64,000 nucleotides of DNA from the NCBI RefSeq assembly GCF_900105475.1, contig NZ_LT629777.1, forward strand, positions 3,410,001 to 3,474,000, written 5' to 3'. This stretch comes from Pseudomonas asplenii. Its GTDB lineage: Bacteria > Pseudomonadota > Gammaproteobacteria > Pseudomonadales > Pseudomonadaceae. Under the pieces are notes generated by a model, which was not told the origin of the DNA, searched no databases, and worked only from the letters and a program-made list of their open reading frames with translations. Below are positions 52,395 to 61,984 of the stretch, piece by piece. Numbering within the stretch: the first letter of the stretch is position 1; every line of letters begins with the position of its first letter. The translations under genes and the position numbers were made by a program.

Positions 52395-54182
52395 ATGGCA
52401 GAAGCAGTCGCTGATAACGTCCCGGCCAAGGCCGGTGCGGCAGAGAGCAAACCTCCGCTGTTTGGTTTGTCCTTTCTGGAAAACCTTTCCGAGATGACCA
52501 TGCTGCGTCAGGTCGGCCTCATGGTCGGTCTGGCAGCCAGCGTGGCGATTGGTTTTGCCGTGGTATTGTGGTCCCAGCAACCTGACTACCGGCCGCTGTA
52601 TGGCAGCCTGGCCGGTATGGATGCCAAACAGGTCACCGAAACCCTGGCGGCGGCGGACATTCCCTACACCGTTGAACCGAACTCTGGCGCACTGTTGGTC
52701 AAGGCCGAAGACGTGTCCCGTGCGCGCCTGAAACTGGCGGCCGCGGGCGTGACCCCGACCGATGGCAATATCGGTTTTGAAATTCTCGACAAGGACCAGG
52801 GCCTGGGTACCAGTCAGTTCATGGAGGCGACCCGTTACCGGCGTGGTCTTGAAGGCGAACTGGCACGGACCATTTCCAGTCTGAACAACGTCAAGGCCGC
52901 GCGCGTGCACCTGGCGATTCCGAAAAGCTCGGTGTTCGTCCGTGACGAGCGCAAGCCAAGCGCCTCGGTATTGGTTGAACTCTATCCGGGCCGCTCGCTG
53001 GAGCCGGGTCAGGTGTTGGCGATCATCAACCTGGTAGCGACCAGCGTTCCTGAACTGAGCAAGTCGCAGATCACTGTGGTCGACCAGAAGGGCAACCTGC
53101 TCTCCGACCAGGCGCAGAACACCGAATTGACCATGGCCGGCAAACAGTTCGACTACAGCCGTCGAATGGAAAGCATGTTGACCCAGCGGGTGCACAACAT
53201 CCTGCAACCGGTCCTGGGTAACGATCGCTACAAGGCCGAGGTTTCGGCGGATGTCGATTTCAGCGCGGTCGAATCGACCTCCGAGCAGTTCAACCCGGAT
53301 CAGCCGGCGCTGCGCAGCGAGCAGTCGACCAGTGAGCAACGCACCGCCAGCAACGGTCCGCAGGGCGTTCCTGGCGCGTTGAGCAACCAGCCTCCGGCGC
53401 CGGCTTCGGCTCCGCAGACCACCGGTGGCGCTGGCGCTTCGGCCAGTGCCGTGCAACCGGGCCAGCCGCTGCTCGATGCCAATGGTCAGCAGATCATGGA
53501 CCCGGCGACCGGCCAGCCAATGCTGGCGCCGTATCCATCGGACAAGCGTCAGCAGTCGACCAAGAACTTCGAGCTTGATCGCTCCATCAGCCATACCCGG
53601 CAGCAGCAGGGTCGCCTGACCCGCCTGTCGGTGGCCGTGGTGGTCGACGATCAGGTCAAGGTCAACGCGGCCAACGGCGAAACCACCCGGGCCCCCTGGA
53701 GTGCCGACGAATTGGCGCGCTTCACTCGTCTGGTCCAGGATGCCGTCGGTTTCGATGCCAGCCGCGGCGACAGCGTGAGTGTGATCAACGTGCCGTTCTC
53801 CGCCGAGCGCGGAGAAGTGATCGCCGATATCCCGTTCTACTCGCAACCCTGGTTCTGGGATGTGGTCAAACAGGTATTGGGTGTGTTGTTCATCCTGGTC
53901 CTGGTGTTCGGGGTACTGCGTCCGGTGCTCAACAACATCACCAACGGTGGCAGGAACAAGCAACTGGCCGGTCTCGGCAGCGATGTCGAACTCGGTGGCA
54001 TGGGCGGTCTGGATGGCGAACTGGCGAATGACCGTGTAAGCCTGGGTGGTCCGCAGAGCATTCTCCTGCCGAGCCCGAGCGAAGGTTATGACGCGCAGTT
54101 GAATGCCATCAAGAGTCTGGTAGCCGAAGATCCGGGCCGTGTGGCACAGGTCGTCAAAGAGTGGATTAACGCTGATGAGTAA
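52395..54182 (+). CDS. fliF: MS-ring protein FliF
   Basis: A 595-aa inner-membrane ring protein. Membrane segments lie at about 41-59 (GLMVGLAASVAIGFAVVLW) and 492-511 (VLGVLFILVLVFGVL). The periplasmic part holds ring-building motifs (YRPLYGSLAGMDAKQVTETLAAADIPY, RGLEGELARTISSLNNVKAARVHLAIPKSSVF) and a disordered Ser/Pro/Ala linker near 300-370. The C-terminal cytoplasmic tail binds FliG. Its last codons overlap the fliG start by 8 bp. Confidence 0.98.
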   Translation: MAEAVADNVPAKAGAAESKPPLFGLSFLENLSEMTMLRQVGLMVGLAASVAIGFAVVLWSQQPDYRPLYGSLAGMDAKQVTETLAAADIPYTVEPNSGALLVKAEDVSRARLKLAAAGVTPTDGNIGFEILDKDQGLGTSQFMEATRYRRGLEGELARTISSLNNVKAARVHLAIPKSSVFVRDERKPSASVLVELYPGRSLEPGQVLAIINLVATSVPELSKSQITVVDQKGNLLSDQAQNTELTMAGKQFDYSRRMESMLTQRVHNILQPVLGNDRYKAEVSADVDFSAVESTSEQFNPDQPALRSEQSTSEQRTASNGPQGVPGALSNQPPAPASAPQTTGGAGASASAVQPGQPLLDANGQQIMDPATGQPMLAPYPSDKRQQSTKNFELDRSISHTRQQQGRLTRLSVAVVVDDQVKVNAANGETTRAPWSADELARFTRLVQDAVGFDASRGDSVSVINVPFSAERGEVIADIPFYSQPWFWDVVKQVLGVLFILVLVFGVLRPVLNNITNGGRNKQLAGLGSDVELGGMGGLDGELANDRVSLGGPQSILLPSPSEGYDAQLNAIKSLVAEDPGRVAQVVKEWINADE

Positions 54183-55194
54183 TAACGCCGCCGTCACCCA
54201 GAAGTTGACCCGGGTCGATAAAGCCGCGATTTTGCTGCTGTCGCTGGGTTCGGCCGATGCCGCACAGGTGTTGCGCCACATGGGGCCCAAGGAGGTCCAG
54301 CGTGTCGGCGTGGCCATGGCGCAGATGCGCAATGTGCATCGCGAGCAGGTCGAGCAGGTCATGAGCGAGTTCGTCGATATCGTCGGCGACCAGACCAGCC
54401 TGGGCGTTGGCTCCGACGATTACGTACGCAAGATGCTGACCCAGGCCCTGGGCGAAGACAAGGCCAACGGCCTGATCGACCGCATCCTGCTCGGTGGCAA
54501 CACCAGCGGCCTGGACAGCCTCAAGTGGATGGAGCCACGTGCCGTGGCCGACGTCATTCGCTATGAGCACCCGCAGATCCAGGCGATCGTCGTGGCCTAC
54601 CTCGATCCTGACCAGGCCGGTGAAGTGCTGAACAACTTCGACCACAAGGTGCGCCTGGACATCATCCTGCGGGTTTCCTCGCTGAACACCGTTCAGCCGG
54701 CGGCCCTCAAGGAGCTCAACCAGATTCTCGAGAAGCAGTTCTCCGGCAACTCCAATGCTGCCCGTACCACCTTGGGCGGTATCAAGCGTGCCGCAGATAT
54801 CATGAACTTCCTCGACAGCTCGATCGAAGGCCAACTCATGGATTCGATCCGCGAGGTGGACGAGGACCTGTCGACCCAGATCGAAGACCTCATGTTCGTC
54901 TTCAACAACCTGTCCGATGTCGACGACCGTGGCATCCAGGCGCTGCTGCGCGAAGTGTCCTCGGACGTGCTGGTGCTGGCGCTCAAGGGGTCCGACGAGG
55001 GCGTCAAGGAAAAGATTTTCAAGAACATGTCCAAGCGTGCGGCCGAACTGTTGCGCGACGACCTCGAGGCCAAGGGGCCGGTGCGCGTCAGCGACGTGGA
55101 AACCGCGCAGAAGGAAATCCTCACCATCGCCCGCCGTATGGCCGAAGCCGGAGAAATCGTGCTCGGCGGCAAGGGCGGCGAAGAGATGATCTAA
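54175..55194 (+). CDS. fliG: Flagellar motor switch protein FliG
   Basis: A 339-aa rotor protein starting MSNNAAVTQKLTRVDKAAILLLSLG, overlapping fliF. The middle EHPQ motif (RYEHPQIQAIVVAYL), the hinge region and the C-terminal torque helix (VKEKIFKNMSKRAAELLRDDLEAKGPVRVSDVETAQKEIL) with its charged residues are intact. It couples FliF to the FliM/FliN C-ring and faces the stators. Confidence 0.98.
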   Translation: MSNNAAVTQKLTRVDKAAILLLSLGSADAAQVLRHMGPKEVQRVGVAMAQMRNVHREQVEQVMSEFVDIVGDQTSLGVGSDDYVRKMLTQALGEDKANGLIDRILLGGNTSGLDSLKWMEPRAVADVIRYEHPQIQAIVVAYLDPDQAGEVLNNFDHKVRLDIILRVSSLNTVQPAALKELNQILEKQFSGNSNAARTTLGGIKRAADIMNFLDSSIEGQLMDSIREVDEDLSTQIEDLMFVFNNLSDVDDRGIQALLREVSSDVLVLALKGSDEGVKEKIFKNMSKRAAELLRDDLEAKGPVRVSDVETAQKEILTIARRMAEAGEIVLGGKGGEEMI

Positions 55195-55204
55195 GGATCA
55201 AGCC

Positions 55205-55987
55205 ATGACTGATCCAACCGATCTGATCCGCGCGCGGGACGTGAGCGGCTTCGACCTGTGGTCGTTGCCCAGTTTCGACCCGCACGTCGAAGAGCCTGAG
55301 CCGGAGCCTGAGGAAGAGCTGCCGGCCGAGATCGAGGAAGTGCCGCTGGAGGAAGTCCAGCCGCTGACCCTCGAGGAGCTCGAGACTATTCGCCAGGAAG
55401 CCTACAACGAAGGCTTTGCGGTGGGTGAGCGGGAAGGTTTCCACAGTACCCAGATCAAGGTCCGTCAGGAGGCCGAGGTGGCCTTGGGCGTCAAGCTGGC
55501 CAATCTCGAGCGGCTGATGAGCAACCTGTTCCAGCCCATCGCCGACCAGGACCAGCAGATCGAGAAAACCTTGGTGGGGCTGGTCGGGCATATCACCCGA
55601 CAGGTCATCCAGCGCGAACTCAAGACTGATTCCAGCCAGATCGAACACGTGCTGCGCGAAGCGCTGAAGCTGTTGCCGCTGGATGCCGATAACGTGCGCC
55701 TGTACATCAATCCCCAGGACTTCGAGCAGGTCAAGGCTTTGCGCGAACGTCATGAGGCCAGTTGGCGCATCGTCGAGGACGAGGCATTGATGGCCGGTGG
55801 CTGTCGGGTCGAGACCGCGCACAGTCGAATCGACGCCAGCGTCGAAACGCGCATCGAGCAGGCCATTACGCAGCTGTTCGATCAGCTTCACGAGCAATCG
55901 CTGCATCCGGCCCAGCCCGACCTGGCGGTCGATCTGGGGGAGTTCCAGATACCGATCGACAGTCCGGAACCCGCCGATGCGTCTTGA
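55205..55987 (+). CDS. fliH: Flagellar export regulator FliH
   Basis: A 260-aa FliH. An acidic N-terminal stretch ([19 protein letters not shown]) precedes the helical part ([22 protein letters not shown], a GxxxG-rich segment) and the C-terminal domain (HIVRE-like [51 protein letters not shown]). It binds FliI and controls its ATPase at the export gate. It overlaps fliI by 11 bp. Confidence 0.95.
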   Translation: MTDPTDLIRARDVSGFDLWSLPSFDPHVEEPEPEPEEELPAEIEEVPLEEVQPLTLEELETIRQEAYNEGFAVGEREGFHSTQIKVRQEAEVALGVKLANLERLMSNLFQPIADQDQQIEKTLVGLVGHITRQVIQRELKTDSSQIEHVLREALKLLPLDADNVRLYINPQDFEQVKALRERHEASWRIVEDEALMAGGCRVETAHSRIDASVETRIEQAITQLFDQLHEQSLHPAQPDLAVDLGEFQIPIDSPEPADAS

Positions 55988-57335
55988 TCGAACCAGCTTC
56001 GGCAAGCGCTTGAGCACTTATGCCGATGCGATCAGTCTGCCGGGACAACCGATTCTCGAAGGGCGCCTGTTACGCATGGTCGGCCTCACGCTCGAAGCCG
56101 AGGGGTTGCGTGCCGCGATGGGGGCGCGCTGCGTGGTGATCAACGACGACAGTTATCACCCGGTGCAGGTCGAAGCCGAAGTCATGGGTTTCTCCGGCAA
56201 TAAAGTGTTTCTGATGCCAGTGGGCAGCGTTGCCGGTATTGCCCCGGGGGCTCGGGTTGTGCCGTTGGCCGAAACCGGCCGCCTGCCGATGGGCATGGGC
56301 ATGCTGGGTCGGGTGCTGGACGGTGCCGGACGGGCGCTGGATGGCAAAGGCGCAATGAAGGCCGAGGATTGGGTGCCGCTGGACGGACCGACCATCAACC
56401 CGCTCAACCGCGACCCGATCCACCAGCCGCTGGATGTGGGCATTCGTTGCATCAACGGCTTATTGACGGTCGGTCGCGGTCAGCGTCTCGGGTTATTCGC
56501 CGGTACCGGCGTCGGCAAGAGTGTGCTGCTGGGCATGATGACCCGCTTTACCGAGGCCGACATCATCGTTGTCGGACTGATCGGTGAACGGGGCCGTGAG
56601 GTGAAGGAGTTCATCGAGCATATCCTCGGCGAGGAAGGGCTCAAGCGTTCGGTGGTGGTCGCTTCGCCCGCCGACGATGCCCCGCTGATGCGTCTGCGCG
56701 CGGCGATGTACTGCACACGGATCGCCGAGTATTTCCGCGACAAGGGCAAGAATGTCCTGCTGCTGATGGACTCGCTGACGCGTTTTGCCCAGGCCCAGCG
56801 GGAAATCGCCCTGGCTATCGGTGAGCCACCGGCGACCAAGGGTTATCCGCCCTCGGTGTTCGCCAAACTGCCGAAACTGGTGGAGCGGGCGGGTAATGCC
56901 GAGGCCGGCGGTGGTTCGATCACCGCGTTCTATACCGTGCTGTCGGAAGGTGACGACCAGCAGGACCCGATCGCCGACTCGGCGCGGGGCGTGCTCGACG
57001 GTCATATCGTGCTGTCCCGGCGGTTGGCCGAGGAAGGACATTATCCGGCGATCGATATCGAGGCTTCCATCAGCCGGGTCATGCCCGCAGTGATCAGCCC
57101 CGAGCACATGAAGCGTGCGCAATATTTCAAGCAGCTGTGGTCGCGCTACCAACAGGCCCGTGACCTGATCAGCGTGGGTGCCTATGTGCCCGGTGGTGAC
57201 CGCGAAACCGACACTGCGATCGCCTTGCAGCCGGCGATGGTCCAGTACCTGCGCCAGGGCCTCAACGACAACGTCAGCCTCGGCGAGAGCGACGCGCATC
57301 TGTCGACCATCTTCGCCCCGGCGGCGGGCGGCTGA
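55977..57335 (+). CDS. fliI: Flagellum-specific ATPase FliI
   Basis: A 452-aa type III export ATPase beginning [21 protein letters not shown]. Walker [14 protein letters not shown] lies at about 175-186 and Walker B near [35 protein letters not shown]; the catalytic Glu is in [15 protein letters not shown]. It energises export of rod, hook and filament proteins with FliH and FliJ. The ATG at 55977 lies inside the end of fliH. Confidence 0.98.
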   Translation: MRLDRTSFGKRLSTYADAISLPGQPILEGRLLRMVGLTLEAEGLRAAMGARCVVINDDSYHPVQVEAEVMGFSGNKVFLMPVGSVAGIAPGARVVPLAETGRLPMGMGMLGRVLDGAGRALDGKGAMKAEDWVPLDGPTINPLNRDPIHQPLDVGIRCINGLLTVGRGQRLGLFAGTGVGKSVLLGMMTRFTEADIIVVGLIGERGREVKEFIEHILGEEGLKRSVVVASPADDAPLMRLRAAMYCTRIAEYFRDKGKNVLLLMDSLTRFAQAQREIALAIGEPPATKGYPPSVFAKLPKLVERAGNAEAGGGSITAFYTVLSEGDDQQDPIADSARGVLDGHIVLSRRLAEEGHYPAIDIEASISRVMPAVISPEHMKRAQYFKQLWSRYQQARDLISVGAYVPGGDRETDTAIALQPAMVQYLRQGLNDNVSLGESDAHLSTIFAPAAGG

Positions 57336-57342
57336 TCCGCTC

Positions 57343-57792
57343 ATGGCCCAGAGTCGTGCCGCGCGCCTGGCGCCCGTGGTCGAGATGGCCGAGAGCAAGG
57401 AGCGCACGGCTGCCCAGCGGCTGGGTTATTTCCAGGGGCAGGTGCAACTGGCACAGAACAAGCTGGCCGACCTTGAAGGGTTCCGCCTGCAATACCAGGA
57501 GCAGTGGATCGAGCGTGGCCGGCACGGGGTTTCCAGCCAGTGGCTGTTGGGTTACCAACAGTTTCTCAGCCAGTTGGATACCGCGGTGGCCCAGCAGCGC
57601 CAGAGTCTGGCCTGGCACCAGAACAACCTCGACAAGGGGCGGGTCACCTGGCAGGAGGCTTTTGCTCGTGTCGAAGGCTTGCGCAAGCTGGTCCAGCGTT
57701 ACATCGAGGAGGCCCGCATGCTTGAGGACAAGCGCGAACAGAAACTTCTGGATGAGTTGTCCCAGCGCCTTCCGCGCCAGAACATCGACTGA
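57343..57792 (+). CDS. fliJ: Flagellar export protein FliJ
   Basis: A 149-aa antiparallel coiled-coil protein (RLAPVVEMAESKERTAAQRLGYFQGQVQLAQNKLADLEGF; ARVEGLRKLVQRYIEEARMLEDKREQKLLDELSQRL). It inserts into the FliI hexamer like the gamma subunit of F1-ATPase and contacts FlhA. It starts 7 bp after fliI and ends the fliE operon. Confidence 0.94.
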   Translation: MAQSRAARLAPVVEMAESKERTAAQRLGYFQGQVQLAQNKLADLEGFRLQYQEQWIERGRHGVSSQWLLGYQQFLSQLDTAVAQQRQSLAWHQNNLDKGRVTWQEAFARVEGLRKLVQRYIEEARMLEDKREQKLLDELSQRLPRQNID

Positions 57793-57880
57793 TCCACAGG
57801 TATTTTGACGTGCTTGGTTGCCCTGCCGTCAGTGGAGTGCTAAACCTTGTAAACGTTGCCTCTGACAAGGAAGCTGGATC

Positions 57881-58186
57881 ATGGCTGTAGTGTCTGCAGT
57901 AACTGACAACGGCAAGAAATTGACGATCGCCATCAAGGGGCGCTTCGATTTTGGCAAACATCAGGAGTTTCGCGATTCCTACGAGCGGGTCCCCACCAGG
58001 CCTGATTCGGTTATCGTCGATCTGAAGGATGCCACCTACCTCGACAGCTCGGCTCTGGGCATGCTGTTGCTGTTGCGTGATCATGCGGGTGGCGATACCG
58101 CCGACATTCGTGTGATCAACAGCAACTCCGATGTGCGCAAGATCCTCGCGATTTCCAATTTCGACAAGCTTTTCGACATCGCTTGA
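57881..58186 (+). CDS. hsbA: STAS-domain anti-sigma factor antagonist (HsbA-like)
   Basis: A 101-aa STAS protein. The conserved phosphorylation site is Ser56 in TYLDSSALGMLLLLRDHAG, matching the HsbA site of P. aeruginosa. In its unphosphorylated state HsbA binds the anti-sigma factor FlgM and so frees FliA; when phosphorylated it affects diguanylate cyclase signalling. Here the gene is placed between fliJ and fliK. The following gene starts 5 bp after the stop. Confidence 0.88.
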   Translation: MAVVSAVTDNGKKLTIAIKGRFDFGKHQEFRDSYERVPTRPDSVIVDLKDATYLDSSALGMLLLLRDHAGGDTADIRVINSNSDVRKILAISNFDKLFDIA

Positions 58187-58191
58187 TCATC

Positions 58192-59898
58192 ATGCAGTCT
58201 GAAGACGAGCCGCTGACGGTCCTGATCGCCGAAGATGGCGCGGCTGATCGGTTATTGTTGTCGAGCATCGTGCGACGTCAGGGGCATGCGGTGCTGACGG
58301 CCAGCAACGGCGCCGAAGCGGTCGAGGTCTTCCAGACGCAGCGCCCGCAGTTGGTGCTGATGGATGCCCTGATGCCGGTGATGGACGGTTTCGAGGCTGC
58401 CCGTCGGATCAAGCAACTGGCGGGTGAGTCGCTGGTGCCGATCATTTTTCTCACCTCTCTGACCGAAAGCAGTGCCTTGGTACGCTGCCTTGAGGCCGGC
58501 GGTGATGACTTTCTGGCAAAGCCTTACAACCAGGTCATCCTTGCGGCCAAGATCAAGGCCATGGATCGTCTGCGTCGCTTGCAGGCTACCGTACTGCAGC
58601 AACGAGACCTGATTGCCCAGCACCACGACTACCTGCTCAACGAGCAACGGGTCGCCAAGGCGGTGTTCGACAAGGTCGCGCACTCCGGCTGCTTGCGGGC
58701 ACCGAATATCCGTTACCTGCAATCGCCCTACGCACTATTCAATGGCGACCTGTTGCTGGCGGCCTACACCCCGGGTGGTGACATGCAGGTCCTGCTCGGC
58801 GACTTCACCGGACACGGCCTTCCTGCCGCCGTCGGTGCGATGCCGCTGGCAGAGGTCTTCTATGGCATGACCTCCAAGGGTTACGGGCTTGCGGAAACCC
58901 TGCGGGAAATGAACGCCAAGCTCAAGCGTATCCTGCCGGTGGACATGTTCTGCTGCGCCACGTTGCTGCGCTTGAGTCCACAGCGGCGGGTGGTCGAGGT
59001 GTGGAATGGCGGCATGCCCGACGGCTACCTGCACGATATTGCCTCGGGTGAGCGCCGCCCGCTGATCGCGCGGCATCTGCCGCTGGGGGTGCTCGGGGTA
59101 AAGGCGTTCGACGATCGCACCGAAGTCTACCCCATGGCCCAGGGTGATCGGATTATCCTGCTGTCGGACGGGGTGATCGATACCTGCAATTTCGAGGAGC
59201 AATTGTTTGGCGTGGAGCGCCTGCATCAGGTGTTCGAACGCAACCTGAACCCGGATCGGCTGTTCGAGGAGATTCAGGAAGCGCTCAGGCAGTTCGGTGG
59301 CGTGGCGCGCGACGATATCAGCCTGGTCGAAATCGGTTTGCCCGAAGTGGGCGCGCAGTTGCCCGTGGCGATGGTTTACTCCGACAGCGGCGAATCCTGC
59401 CCGTTGGACTGGTCGGTGAACTTCGAATTCCGCGCCACGACCCTGCAGCGCTTCAACCCCTTGCCCTACCTGCTGCAATTGCTGATGGAAGTGCATGGCT
59501 TGCGCGCCCTCAGCGGCGCGTTGTACAGCGTGCTCGCTGAGCTCTACTCCAATGCCCTGGAGCATGGCGTGCTGGGCCTGGATTCGAGTCTCAAGCGGGA
59601 TGTCAGCGGATTTGCGCAATACTATGAACAGCGCAGCCAGCGTCTGTTCGAGCTGGATGAGGGGTTTGTCCGCGTGAGCCTGCGGGTTATTCCGGAAGGC
59701 GCGGGTGGGCGATTGTTCATCGAGGTCGAGGACAGTGGTGTCGGTTTCGATTTCGAACGGGTCATGGCGCGTCCGCTGGAAGTCGGGCGGTTGTCGGGAA
59801 GAGGGGTTGGCCTGATTCGCCAGCTCAGTCACTGCGCCCGTTGGTCGAAGGGCGGCCGGTGTGCCCACGTGGAGTTCTCGTGGGGGCCTCAGGCATAA
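58192..59898 (+). CDS. hsbR: Response regulator with PP2C phosphatase and anti-sigma kinase domains (HsbR-like)
   Basis: A 568-aa three-domain switch. Residues 1-125 are a receiver (acidic pocket at 14-15, phosphoacceptor Asp58 in LVLMDALMP, Lys110). A SpoIIE/PP2C phosphatase follows at about 180-390 (GDLLLAAYTPGGDMQVLLGDFTGHGLPAAVGAM; DGVIDTCN). The C-terminal HATPase_c_2 domain lies at about 430-568 (LAELYSNALEHGVLGLD, IEVEDSGVGFDFE). It phosphorylates or dephosphorylates HsbA according to its own phosphorylation by HptB. The ATG at 58192 is used; a TTG at 58183 overlaps the hsbA stop. Confidence 0.9.
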   Translation: MQSEDEPLTVLIAEDGAADRLLLSSIVRRQGHAVLTASNGAEAVEVFQTQRPQLVLMDALMPVMDGFEAARRIKQLAGESLVPIIFLTSLTESSALVRCLEAGGDDFLAKPYNQVILAAKIKAMDRLRRLQATVLQQRDLIAQHHDYLLNEQRVAKAVFDKVAHSGCLRAPNIRYLQSPYALFNGDLLLAAYTPGGDMQVLLGDFTGHGLPAAVGAMPLAEVFYGMTSKGYGLAETLREMNAKLKRILPVDMFCCATLLRLSPQRRVVEVWNGGMPDGYLHDIASGERRPLIARHLPLGVLGVKAFDDRTEVYPMAQGDRIILLSDGVIDTCNFEEQLFGVERLHQVFERNLNPDRLFEEIQEALRQFGGVARDDISLVEIGLPEVGAQLPVAMVYSDSGESCPLDWSVNFEFRATTLQRFNPLPYLLQLLMEVHGLRALSGALYSVLAELYSNALEHGVLGLDSSLKRDVSGFAQYYEQRSQRLFELDEGFVRVSLRVIPEGAGGRLFIEVEDSGVGFDFERVMARPLEVGRLSGRGVGLIRQLSHCARWSKGGRCAHVEFSWGPQA

Positions 59899-59927
59899 TT
59901 CACGGGTGTTGATCAGGGAGCGAATCA

Positions 59928-60287
59928 GTGAACTTCAATCAGGAAAAACACCTCGACTACGAGGTACTCAGCGCATTGCAGGAGGTCATGGAGGACGAGT
60001 ATCCGGTGCTGCTGGAGACCTTTCTCAATGATTCGGAAAAACGCCTGGGCCAGTTGCATCAGGCCGACAACCGGGTTGAGCTGGGATTGCTTGCGCACAG
60101 TTTCAAGGGCAGCAGCAGCAACATGGGAGCCCTTTACCTGGCGGATCTTTGTCGGCAACTGGAAGAGCAGGCCATGCAGCTGCCGTTGATTGAAGTCGAG
60201 GAACTGCTCGGGCGCATTGATCGGGAGTATGAGCAGGTGCGGCATCTGTATGCGTGCGAGCGCGAGCGATTCCCGGTCAAACAGTAA
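59928..60287 (+). CDS. hptB: Histidine phosphotransfer protein (HptB-like)
   Basis: A 119-aa HPt domain with the phosphorylated His57 in LLAHSFKGSSSNMGALYLADLC. It relays phosphate from hybrid kinases to HsbR. The GTG at 59928 has a CAGGGAG site. In P. aeruginosa hptB-hsbR-hsbA sit together near flgM; here the same trio in the order hsbA-hsbR-hptB is embedded in the basal-body cluster. Confidence 0.9.
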   Translation: MNFNQEKHLDYEVLSALQEVMEDEYPVLLETFLNDSEKRLGQLHQADNRVELGLLAHSFKGSSSNMGALYLADLCRQLEEQAMQLPLIEVEELLGRIDREYEQVRHLYACERERFPVKQ

Positions 60288-60309
60288 TCCGCAAACGCTT
60301 CTGAAAAGC

Positions 60310-60325
60310 TGGCCTGAACCTTGCT
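60310..60325 (+). promoter_or_regulatory. Sigma54 promoter for fliK
   Basis: TGGCCTGAACCTTGCT: -24 GG (60311-60312) and -12 GC (60323-60324) 10 nt apart, with TTGCT intact. It lies 51 bp before the fliK ATG. Confidence 0.82.
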
Positions 60326-60375
60326 TGCTCTCTCTGCATTGAATTTACGATCCCTGTGCAGCGGAGACTGTGTTT

Positions 60376-61800
60376 ATGCCCCTCGCTCCCAATCCTTTCC
60401 TTCAGGCCAGCGCTGCGCCCAAGTCCAAGATGGACCTCGCGAGCAGCCAGCCGACGCCGGCTGCGCAGCCCAGGGACAACGCCGCGAGCTTTGCCCAGGT
60501 CTACAAGGACAGCCAGAGCAAACCTGCGAAGGTAGCCGAAGCGCCGGTCAAATCGACCCGCGAAGGCACCTCTGCGGTACCGGCAAAAAAGGATACCGTT
60601 GCCAGCAATAAGGACGATGCGGCAAAGCCGGCGGTTGCCGATAGCGGCAATTCCTTGCCTGCCGACAAGGCCGGCGACAAGACCGCCGGCAGCGATAGCA
60701 CGCCAGCGGGCAGTAGTGACCAGGCGGCGGCCGATGACAGTGGCAAGGATACCGGCGATACCCCGCCCGTAGCCGATGCGGCTGCGCAGCCCCCAGCGGT
60801 GGATCCGGCGCTGATCCAGGCCGCTGCCACCCCACCGGCGCCGGTCATCGAGACGCCGCCGTCGACGCCTGCACCTGCCACGCTGCCGGTGGCGCAGACA
60901 CCCTTGGAGAGCGCGACGGCTGCACAGGCTGCACAGTCTGCGAAGACGTCGTCGGCTCCCGATGGCGACTTCGATCCGGCCGCCGATCCGCTGGACAACC
61001 TGCCGGCCGTGCGTCTGGCGATGGAGCAGGGGGGGCATGTCTCGGCCTCCAGCCAGTCGACCACCAAGACTGGCGGCACCGACCAACAGGATCCGACCCT
61101 GGCGCAGAACCAGGCCAGCAGTGTCGCCATGCTGGTCGACCAGAAAACTGACGCTGGCACCACTGAACAGGGTGGCGAAAAGGCCTTCAAGGGCTTGATC
61201 GAGGATGGCCTGAAGGATCTGAAAAGTGCCTCCAGCGACACGCGCGTCGATGATTTCGCCAATCGTCTGGCGGCACTGACCCAGGCGGCAGTGCCCAAGA
61301 CCGCCAATGCCCTGCCGGTCAATCAGCCGCTGGCCATGCACCAGAACGGCTGGACCGAAGAAGTGGTCAATCGGGTGATGTACCTGTCGAGCGCCAGTCT
61401 CAAGTCTGCCGATATCCAGTTGGAGCCGGCTGAGCTGGGGCGTCTGGACATCAAGGTCAACATGTCGGCCGACCAGGCCACCCAGATCAGTTTCATCAGC
61501 GGCCATGCCGGTGTTCGAGAAGCGCTGGAAGGCAACATGTTCCGTTTGCGCGACATGCTCCAGCAGCAAGGGTTGGGTCAGGCCGATGTCAGTGTGTCCG
61601 ATCAGGCGCGTGGCTGGACCGGCCAGGGGCAAGACCCGCAACAGCAGCAACAGCAGGCGCAGAAAGGCAGCAACAACGGCGGTGGTCGCGTCGATGGCGC
61701 CGATGACGATCTGTCTGTCGCTGCCGTGACCGACGCCGCTGCAGCAGCGGCCAGCACCAGTGTGGTCGTGGGCTCCAGCGCCGTCGATTACTACGCCTGA
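60376..61800 (+). CDS. fliK: Hook-length control protein FliK
   Basis: About 474 aa. Residues 1-300 form a low-complexity Ala/Pro/Asp/Thr-rich ruler segment. The C-terminal FliK domain (about 320-430) has the signatures LQLEPAELGRLDIKVNMSADQ-like (PAELGRLDIKVNMS) and SGHAGVREALEGNMFRLRDMLQQQGLGQADVSVSD. A poly-Gln stretch (QQQQQQ) follows near 425. It measures hook length and switches FlhB export specificity. The ATG at 60376 is preferred over the GTG two codons upstream. Confidence 0.93.
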   Translation: MPLAPNPFLQASAAPKSKMDLASSQPTPAAQPRDNAASFAQVYKDSQSKPAKVAEAPVKSTREGTSAVPAKKDTVASNKDDAAKPAVADSGNSLPADKAGDKTAGSDSTPAGSSDQAAADDSGKDTGDTPPVADAAAQPPAVDPALIQAAATPPAPVIETPPSTPAPATLPVAQTPLESATAAQAAQSAKTSSAPDGDFDPAADPLDNLPAVRLAMEQGGHVSASSQSTTKTGGTDQQDPTLAQNQASSVAMLVDQKTDAGTTEQGGEKAFKGLIEDGLKDLKSASSDTRVDDFANRLAALTQAAVPKTANALPVNQPLAMHQNGWTEEVVNRVMYLSSASLKSADIQLEPAELGRLDIKVNMSADQATQISFISGHAGVREALEGNMFRLRDMLQQQGLGQADVSVSDQARGWTGQGQDPQQQQQQAQKGSNNGGGRVDGADDDLSVAAVTDAAAAAASTSVVVGSSAVDYYA

Positions 61801-61826
61801 CCCTTCCCGTCCTCTAGACGGGTAGC

Positions 61827-61859
61827 CTTGTGGGAGCCGGCAAGCGGCTTCCCACAAGG
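61827..61859. repeat. REP-like hairpin after fliK
   Basis: CCTTGTGGGAGCCG / CGGCTTCCCACAAGG, a 14-bp stem with one bulged T and a 4-5-nt loop. The TGTGGGAGC core is typical of P. fluorescens extragenic palindromes. It probably ends the fliK message. Confidence 0.7.
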
Positions 61860-61918
61860 CATCAGGCGAATCTCTCTTGTGGCTCGATGCCACCCTCTTG
61901 GTTGTTTTGTCTCAACTC

Positions 61919-61934
61919 TGGCATAACACTTGCT
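61919..61934 (+). promoter_or_regulatory. Sigma54 promoter for fliLMNO
   Basis: TGGCATAACACTTGCT: -24 GG (61920-61921) and -12 GC (61932-61933) 10 nt apart, with TGGCA and TTGCT intact. It lies 51 bp before fliL. Confidence 0.9.
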
Positions 61935-61984
61935 CCTGCCTTGCCGTACGACTATGAAAAATTGAATAGTGACGGATTATTGGC

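Noticed and set aside
51930..54362. An 810-codon minus-strand frame across fliE and fliF
   Set aside because: Shadow of the plus-strand fliE-fliF coding sequence; no ribosome site or recognisable domain.
60277..61893. A 538-codon minus-strand frame across fliK
   Set aside because: Arises from the repetitive Ala/Pro/Asp codons of the FliK ruler region; the reverse product is Gly/Arg-rich with no recognisable domain.
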